DNA of 35,195 nucleotides from positions 1 through 35,195 of the forward strand of contig JAFGHX010000388.1 in the NCBI GenBank assembly GCA_016929905.1, read 5' to 3'. The stretch comes from Kiritimatiellia bacterium. GTDB lineage: Bacteria; Verrucomicrobiota; Kiritimatiellia; JAFGHX01. Below are positions 30,748 to 35,195 of the stretch, piece by piece (position 1 is the stretch's first letter; each line of letters begins with the position of its first letter). The notes below the pieces were generated by a model. The model had not been told where the DNA came from and did not search any database. It was given only the letters and a program-made list of their open reading frames with translations. The position numbers and the translations under genes were made by a program.

Positions 30748-33120
30748 ATGGGCACACCCCGACGTCCGCCGCCCGCATCCGGAATGCAACATCGCGCGGC
30801 CGGCTCCCACGCGCCCCCAACGGCGGAACCCCACCCGCTGTCCGCCTGGCTTGCGCTCGGCGGACTGTTCCTGGCCGTACTGCTCGTCTACCTGCCCGCC
30901 ATCCGCGGCGATTTCCTGTGGGACGACGACAAGCACCTCACGCAGAACACGCTGCTGCGCAGTTGGGCCGGGCTCCGCGCGCTGTGGCTGAACCCCACGG
31001 CGCTGCACGTGTATTACCCGCTCACGTTCACGACCTTCTCGCTGCAATATCGGCTGTGGGGCCTCAATCCGCTCGGGTATCACCTGGTCAACGTCCTGCT
31101 GCATGCGCTCAACGCCGCGCTGCTGGGGGTCGTCCTGCGCCGGCTCCGCGTCCCGGGCGCCTGGTTTGCCGCCGCCGTGTTTGCCGTGCATCCGGTTTGC
31201 GTCATGTCGGTCGCCTGGATCACGGAACTGAAGAACGTGCAGTCGTTCGCGTTCTACGCCTGTGCCATGCTGGCCTGCCTCGCGTTCGAGCGCGCCGCCC
31301 GCCGGCACTCGCCGAACGGCACGGCCGAAAAACACACCGAGATTCGGCCCGGACGGAGCCGCCCCCGTCAAAGACCTCAAGACCCTGGGCTCCCTTCCGA
31401 TGGAGGGCCGGCCTCCGTGCCGGCCGTCGGGGCTGTCGAGCGGCTCAACGGGCAGGGAAGGGCGCACCCGCGCAGGCGGCTCTACGCACTTGCGTTGCTG
31501 TTGTTCCTGGGCGCGATGCTCAGCAAGACGGTGACGTGCACCTTCCCCGTCAGTATGTTCCTACTCCTCTGGTGGCAGCAGCGGCGCGAGCAAACCGCCG
31601 CCGCAAACGCAGAGACGGGCCGACGGACCGACGGACACCAGATCCGGAATCGCATGCGGCTGCACGCGGTGCGGCTGCTGCCCTTCCTCGGCCTTGCCGT
31701 GGCCGTCGGGTTGGTGACCGTGCATGTGGAAACGGTTTCGGCAGGCGCGCGCGGGCCGGACTGGGCATTCACCCCGCTCGAGCGCGGGCTGAACGCCGGC
31801 CGAATCTTCTGGAGCTACGTGCTCAGACTGGCGTGGCCCGTCCGCCTGAGCTTTCTCTACCCGAAATGGGTGCCGGACGCCGGGAACTGGCGACAGTACC
31901 TGTTCCCGGCATCGGCCGCCGCGCTGCCGGCCGCGCTGTGGCTGCTGCGGCGCCGGATCGGGCTCGCGCCGTTTGTGGCTGTCCTGTTCTACGGCATCAC
32001 GCTGGGGCCGGTGCTCGGCTTTCTCAACGTGTTCATGATGCGCTACACCTTTGTCGCCGATCACTGGCAATACCACGCCTGCCCGGGCCTGATCGCGCTG
32101 TTCGCGGCTGGCCTGTGGCGCCCGCGCGGAACACAGCCCCCGAAGAACAGCCCGGGCGGTCCGCTCGCGCGGCTGCGCGGCAACCCGCTGCGGGGCGCGC
32201 TCTCCGCCGGGATCCTGACGGCTCTGGCGGCGCTCGCCTGGCGCCAGGCCCACATCTACCGCGACGCGGAGACGCTCTGGCGCGACACCGTCGCCAAGAC
32301 GCCCTCATCCAGCATGGCGCACTATAACCTGGCGAATCTGCTGGCGGCGGGCGGGAGGCTCGAGGCCGCCGTCCGTCACTATTCGGAAGCGCTCCGCCTG
32401 CAGCCGGACACCGTCGATGCGCGCAGCAATCTGGCCACTATCCTCGCGAGACAGGGCCAGATCGAAGCCGCCCGCGACCATTTCGCCGAGTTGGTGCGGC
32501 GGAACCCCGACTCGGGCGCGATCCACATCAACATCGGCACGTTGTACGCGCACACACGCCGGTTTCGGGAGGCGGCCGTGCACTTCTCCGAAGCCCTGCG
32601 GCGGGAACCCGACTCCGACGCGGCCCACTACAACATGGGCTCATGCCTGGCCGAACTCGGCAAGACGGAAGAGGCCGCGGCCCATTACAGCACCGCGCTT
32701 CGGCTGAATCCCCGCCACGCGCGCGCGCACTTCGCCCTCGGCGCTCTGCACGAAAGCCTGCGCCGCCCGGCCGAGGCGCTCCACCACTACCGGGCGGCCG
32801 CCCGGCTTGAGCCGGACTGGGCCGAGGCCTTGCGACGCACCGCGTGGCTGCTCGCGACCGTGCCCGCGCTTGCCGGGTCTCGACCCGACGAGGCCGTCGA
32901 GTTCGCCAGGCGCGCCGCGCTCCTCTCGCCGAACGGCCCTGCCTTCGACACCTTGGCCGCGGCCTGCGCCGCGGCAGGCCGCTACGAGGAAGCCGGCCAA
33001 TGCGCCGAAAAGGCCGCCGCCCTGTATTCCGCGGGCGGCCAGCCCGACCTGGCCCGCGATGCCGAAACCAGACGCGTACAGTACAAGAAAGCGGCGGCCC
33101 CGGCGCGCGGCAGCCCCTGA
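30748..33120 (+). CDS. TMTC-like GT-C membrane protein with C-terminal TPRs
   Basis: 790 residues. N-terminal membrane region with the acidic first-loop motif DFLWDDDKHLTQN (about 53-65), similar to TMTC-type O-mannosyltransferases, then YHLVNVLLHALNAALLGVVL, HPVCVMSVAWITELKNVQS, and further segments to about 500. Five or six TPRs follow from about 523 (AHYNLANLLAAGGRLEAAVR, HINIGTLYAHTRRFREAAVH, AHYNMGSCLAELGKTEEAAA, AHFALGALHESLRRPAEALH). Residues 187-248 are a hydrophilic Pro/Arg-rich insert containing a DNA palindrome. ATG lies 1 bp after the upstream TGA, with GGGGGAG as ribosome site. Likely a protein O-glycosyltransferase using polyprenyl-linked sugar; acceptor unknown. Confidence 0.75.
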   Translation: MGTPRRPPPASGMQHRAAGSHAPPTAEPHPLSAWLALGGLFLAVLLVYLPAIRGDFLWDDDKHLTQNTLLRSWAGLRALWLNPTALHVYYPLTFTTFSLQYRLWGLNPLGYHLVNVLLHALNAALLGVVLRRLRVPGAWFAAAVFAVHPVCVMSVAWITELKNVQSFAFYACAMLACLAFERAARRHSPNGTAEKHTEIRPGRSRPRQRPQDPGLPSDGGPASVPAVGAVERLNGQGRAHPRRRLYALALLLFLGAMLSKTVTCTFPVSMFLLLWWQQRREQTAAANAETGRRTDGHQIRNRMRLHAVRLLPFLGLAVAVGLVTVHVETVSAGARGPDWAFTPLERGLNAGRIFWSYVLRLAWPVRLSFLYPKWVPDAGNWRQYLFPASAAALPAALWLLRRRIGLAPFVAVLFYGITLGPVLGFLNVFMMRYTFVADHWQYHACPGLIALFAAGLWRPRGTQPPKNSPGGPLARLRGNPLRGALSAGILTALAALAWRQAHIYRDAETLWRDTVAKTPSSSMAHYNLANLLAAGGRLEAAVRHYSEALRLQPDTVDARSNLATILARQGQIEAARDHFAELVRRNPDSGAIHINIGTLYAHTRRFREAAVHFSEALRREPDSDAAHYNMGSCLAELGKTEEAAAHYSTALRLNPRHARAHFALGALHESLRRPAEALHHYRAAARLEPDWAEALRRTAWLLATVPALAGSRPDEAVEFARRAALLSPNGPAFDTLAAACAAAGRYEEAGQCAEKAAALYSAGGQPDLARDAETRRVQYKKAAAPARGSP
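31406..31425. repeat. REP-like palindrome inside the TMTC-like gene
   Basis: GGCCGGC (31406-31412) pairs with GCCGGCC (31419-31425) around CTCCGT. GGAGG at 31402-31406 can also pair with CCTCC at 31412-31416. It is located in the segment encoding the non-conserved Pro/Arg-rich insert, suggesting an intergenic-type repeat that entered a coding region in frame. Confidence 0.6.
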
Positions 33121-33172
33121 GGCGGGCAAGCCCCGGACGCATCGCGCCGCGCCGGATATGCCCCGGATGAAC

Positions 33173-33192
33173 CTTTGTCGTAAGCTTTGTCG
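33173..33192. repeat. 12-bp-word repeat, inverted relative to 15325-15372
   Basis: CTTTGTCGTAAGCTTTGTCG is the exact reverse complement of 20 bases of the 15325-15372 array. It lies in the 360-bp spacer between the TMTC-like gene and the first PEP-CTERM gene, which has no gene. Confidence 0.8.
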
Positions 33193-33201
33193 ATACCCCG
33201 T

Positions 33202-33255
33202 GGGACGGGCCTTCTCAGCCGGAGGGTGATCCGCCCGTGGAGGACAGCCCGTCCC
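33202..33255. repeat. Long-range inverted repeat downstream of the GT-C genes
   Basis: GGGACGGGC (33202-33210) is complementary to GCCCGTCCC (33247-33255) with 36 nt between. A CTTTT follows the right arm, so it could help terminate the upstream operon. The words match the hairpin at 33283-33304. Confidence 0.6.
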
Positions 33256-33282
33256 CTTTTCCCGTCGGTTCACGATTATCCG

Positions 33283-33304
33283 GGACGGGCTGGAAAGCCC
33301 GTCC
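33283..33304. terminator. 9-bp hairpin with GGAA tetraloop
   Basis: GGACGGGCT-GGAA-AGCCCGTCC: perfect 9-bp stem with a GNRA-class loop on the plus strand, followed by TACAA. On the minus strand it reads GTAG then the hairpin, like the end repeats of this window. Terminator or REP element. Confidence 0.6.
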
Positions 33305-33362
33305 TACAATTCGCTTGTCTTTGTGCCGTTACCCTTTGCGTGCCGGGCGCACAAAAGCTGGC

Positions 33363-33396
33363 TTGACAAGCCCCCGAGCCTGAAGTAGGGTATATT
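33363..33396 (+). promoter_or_regulatory. Candidate promoter of the PEP-CTERM pair
   Basis: A consensus TTGACA (33363-33368) is followed 17 bp later by TAGGGT (33386-33391, weak -10), with TATATT at 33391-33396 overlapping it (22-bp spacing). The start codon is about 85 nt further on. Confidence 0.45.
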
Positions 33397-33480
33397 GTTT
33401 CTCCTGGTGTTTGCCCAAATCGGCCGGCGGAGTCCGTTCGCGCGGCCGCGAAATGCGAATCAGTCACGGAGACATCGAAA

Positions 33481-34272
33481 GTGAAGAAACTAGCCATCCT
33501 CGGCCTATGCCTCGCCGTGGTGCTCGCTCCTGCCTGCGCGCAGGCGCTGTCCTACTCCTGGACCGCCTTCAACGACCTGTGGTGGGACCCGGCCCAGTCG
33601 ACCGATACGAACCGCGTCACCGTCTACTCCTCGCCCGATATCGGAAGCGCCGGCTACACGAACTTCGGCGGCACCGCCGGGCCGTTGCGCGACTACACCA
33701 CGACCAATCAACTGGCGGCCACCGTCACCATCACCGGCGGCGAACGTTACGACCCGCTCAGGGGGGCCAGCGCCCAGTCGGGAACCGATGCGGACACGGC
33801 CTTCGGCGGTTTCCTGGATGCGAGCGGAACCATCGCCTACCACTCCAACGACCTGGTCATCACCTTCTCCAACCTCGAACCGCTGACCGCCTACGAGTTC
33901 GTCTCCTATGGCGACCGCGGCGAGTCCGGGTACGCCGGGGAGCGATTCACCTTCATGACGATCACCGATGCCGTCAGCTTCGTCAACCAGAGCTCCGTCG
34001 GAACGGAGTACACCGGCTCGAACGATCCGCTCACGATCGTCTGCTCGGGCTACAACTCCGACAGCGGGCTCGTCGTGCGGTTCACGAATATCAAGCCCGG
34101 CACCGACGGCGACTTCAGCGTCTTCGCGCATTTCTCCGGCGTCGGCACCGACGACCAGAGCAAGTACTACGTGAACTGTTTCATGCTGCGCGAGGTGCCC
34201 GAACCGCTCGCCATGAGCATCGTCGGCATCGGCGCGCTGCTCTTCGCGCTGCGGCGGTTGAAGCGGCGGTAG
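33481..34272 (+). CDS. PEP-CTERM-sorted exported protein, first of a tandem pair
   Basis: 263 residues starting at GTG, with GGAG 9 nt upstream. Signal peptide at 1-22 (LAILGLCLAVVLAPACAQA). The C-terminus is VPEP, a hydrophobic stretch (LAMSIVGIGALLFAL) and RRLKRR, the PEP-CTERM signal processed by exosortases. Between them is a beta-rich domain with no assigned family, containing SWTAFNDLWWDP, GTDADTAFGG, LVITFSNLEPLTAYEFVSYGDRG (in overlapping parts) and KPGTDGDFSVF. Expected location is the outer surface or extracellular matrix. A paralogue follows immediately. The exosortase itself is not in the window. Confidence 0.88.
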   Translation: MKKLAILGLCLAVVLAPACAQALSYSWTAFNDLWWDPAQSTDTNRVTVYSSPDIGSAGYTNFGGTAGPLRDYTTTNQLAATVTITGGERYDPLRGASAQSGTDADTAFGGFLDASGTIAYHSNDLVITFSNLEPLTAYEFVSYGDRGESGYAGERFTFMTITDAVSFVNQSSVGTEYTGSNDPLTIVCSGYNSDSGLVVRFTNIKPGTDGDFSVFAHFSGVGTDDQSKYYVNCFMLREVPEPLAMSIVGIGALLFALRRLKRR

Positions 34273-34299
34273 ATGGAGACAAGCAGGGAGAAATCCGAT

Positions 34300-35052
34300 A
34301 TGAAGAAGTTCGTCATCCTCGGCGTTCTCGCCGTTCTGTGCATGCCGATCCGCGAATGCGCCGCTTGGCGCGCGTATAACGATCTGTGCTGGACCAACAG
34401 CCAGGTGAACAACAACATCACCGTCTATACCCGGAACGAAGGCGGCGTGCTGGTCGACTACGCCACCGGCTCGAACCTGACCGCCACCCTCACGGTCAAT
34501 GCCGGCGGCGACGGCCCGTACACCGACCAGGGCACCCAGCCGATCGCCGGAACCGACGCGCACACGGTCTTCAACGGTATAGTGAACACGACGGGCCTGA
34601 TCAGCTACGGCGATACCGACGTCACCCTGACTTTCGAGAATCTGGACCCGGCCGAGAAGTACGACGTCGTCGTGTTCGGCGACCGCAACAGCACCAGCTA
34701 CGGGCAGCCGAACCAGTATGCGCGCATCACGAAATACACGATCTCCGACGTCGTCGCCTTCCAGAACGAGAGCAGCGTCGGCGCCCGGGTCACGACCACC
34801 ATCGTCAAGGACGATTCCACGATCGTCACCAACGGGTACAACGCGCTTAAGGACGGGTTCGTCGGCCGCTACACACAGATCGAGCCCGGTACCGACGGCG
34901 ACCTCGTCATCACCGTCTCCGACGGCGGCTCGAACAGCGCGCCCAAGTTCTACGTCAGCGCCGTCCTCATCAAGACCGTCCCGGAACCGCTGCCCGTCCT
35001 CGTCTGCGGGATCGGCATTCTGCTCGCCGCCCTCCGCCTGAGAAAAAGGTAG
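34300..35052 (+). CDS. PEP-CTERM-sorted exported protein, second of a tandem pair
   Basis: 250 residues from the ATG of MKKFVILG (GGGAG 9 nt upstream); an ATG nine codons earlier is open but would put charged residues before the signal peptide. Signal peptide 1-21 (ILGVLAVLCMPIRECAA). It shares with the preceding protein AYNDLCW, GTDAHTVFNG, YDVVVFGDRN, EPGTDGDLVI, KFYVSAVL and a C-terminal VPEP-membrane-RLRKR signal, so the two are tandem paralogues. Function unknown, probably a surface or matrix component. The stop codon TAG is supplied by the GTAG of the downstream repeat. Confidence 0.88.
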   Translation: MKKFVILGVLAVLCMPIRECAAWRAYNDLCWTNSQVNNNITVYTRNEGGVLVDYATGSNLTATLTVNAGGDGPYTDQGTQPIAGTDAHTVFNGIVNTTGLISYGDTDVTLTFENLDPAEKYDVVVFGDRNSTSYGQPNQYARITKYTISDVVAFQNESSVGARVTTTIVKDDSTIVTNGYNALKDGFVGRYTQIEPGTDGDLVITVSDGGSNSAPKFYVSAVLIKTVPEPLPVLVCGIGILLAALRLRKR

Positions 35053-35195
35053 AAGCGGCGTCTCGCCGCTTCCCCTGCGCCCCCCGAGCACGGCTCCGCC
35101 TCGCCGCGGCCCAAGAGGCAATGGTAGAAGCGGCGTCTCGCCGCTTCCCCTGCGCCCCCCGAGCACGCCTCCGCCTCGCTGCAGCCCAAGAGGCA
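35049..35195 (+). repeat. 75-bp tandem repeat with AAGCGGCG-TCT-CGCCGCTT hairpin
   Basis: Unit 1 (35049-35123) and unit 2 (35124-35195, cut by the window end) are nearly identical, differing at four bases. Each starts GTAG then A, then an 8-bp-stem hairpin (35053-35071 and 35128-35146). Compared with the hairpin at 1-59, a C-G pair is replaced by A-T on both arms, keeping the stem. The array begins in the stop codon of the second PEP-CTERM gene and may continue beyond the window. Confidence 0.88.

Noticed and set aside
33505..35166. A 553-codon open frame on the minus strand
   Set aside because: Antisense to both PEP-CTERM genes and starting in the 75-bp repeat; composition is Asp/Val/Gly/Arg-rich noise.

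Overview
The window is GC-rich, densely packed bacterial chromosome. Gene content is mostly housekeeping plus some carbohydrate and cell-surface genes. Two adjacent exported proteins end in a VPEP motif, a membrane segment and a basic tail (PEP-CTERM sorting signal). A GntR regulator is fused to a sugar-binding-protein fold, and there are TPR-bearing membrane glycosyltransferases and a secreted RIFT-barrel/toroid polysaccharide enzyme with a LamG domain. Together these suggest a PVC-superphylum bacterium, most like Kiritimatiellota. That placement is inference; there is no rRNA in the window. No tRNA, rRNA, transposase or CRISPR array was seen.

Layout. Positions 181-5522 (minus) hold a GntR/solute-binding-protein regulator followed by a large secreted PcRGLX/YetA-like (PL26-related) protein, probably a rhamnogalacturonan- or related polysaccharide-use locus. 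Positions 5847-26823 form one co-directional minus-strand block. In transcription order it reads ffh, rpsP, trmD, rplS, rnhB, hisD, hisC, a SurA-like chaperone, ispF, cysS, tmk, holB, ricT(PSP1), aroQ, an AmaP-like protein, a ThiE-like protein, a PfkB kinase, a GH4 glycosidase, purA, uppS, cdsA, dxr. Many neighbours overlap by 4-40 bp or abut, so much of it is probably co-transcribed. The block covers protein export and translation (ffh, rpsP, trmD, rplS, cysS), histidine and shikimate synthesis, the isoprenoid/lipid-carrier route (ispF, dxr, uppS, cdsA) and replication (tmk, holB).

After 27 kb the strand pattern changes. A thioredoxin-type arsenate reductase (plus) faces a dolichol-phosphate-mannose-synthase-like GT2 (minus). 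Divergent from the GT2 are two GT-C membrane proteins with C-terminal TPRs and then two tandem PEP-CTERM proteins. I read 27.9-35.1 kb as a candidate surface-protein glycosylation and sorting neighbourhood.

The most unusual layer is between and at the ends of the genes. Many spacers are made of degenerate heptamer tandem repeats, a different word in each spacer, usually as two complementary arms (long imperfect hairpins) and often containing the stop codon of the flanking gene. The clearest is an unbroken run of 39 heptamers at 27671-27943. A second class uses 12-bp units, and two such families each recur at distant loci. There is also a structured 131-bp core element in two inverted copies (5645-5787 and 25295-25457; about 90% identical, each inside its own unrelated self-complementary outer stem), a 185-bp palindromic MITE-like element at 14092-14276, and short GTAG-led hairpin repeats at both window ends. 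These repeats are the best candidates for something undescribed.
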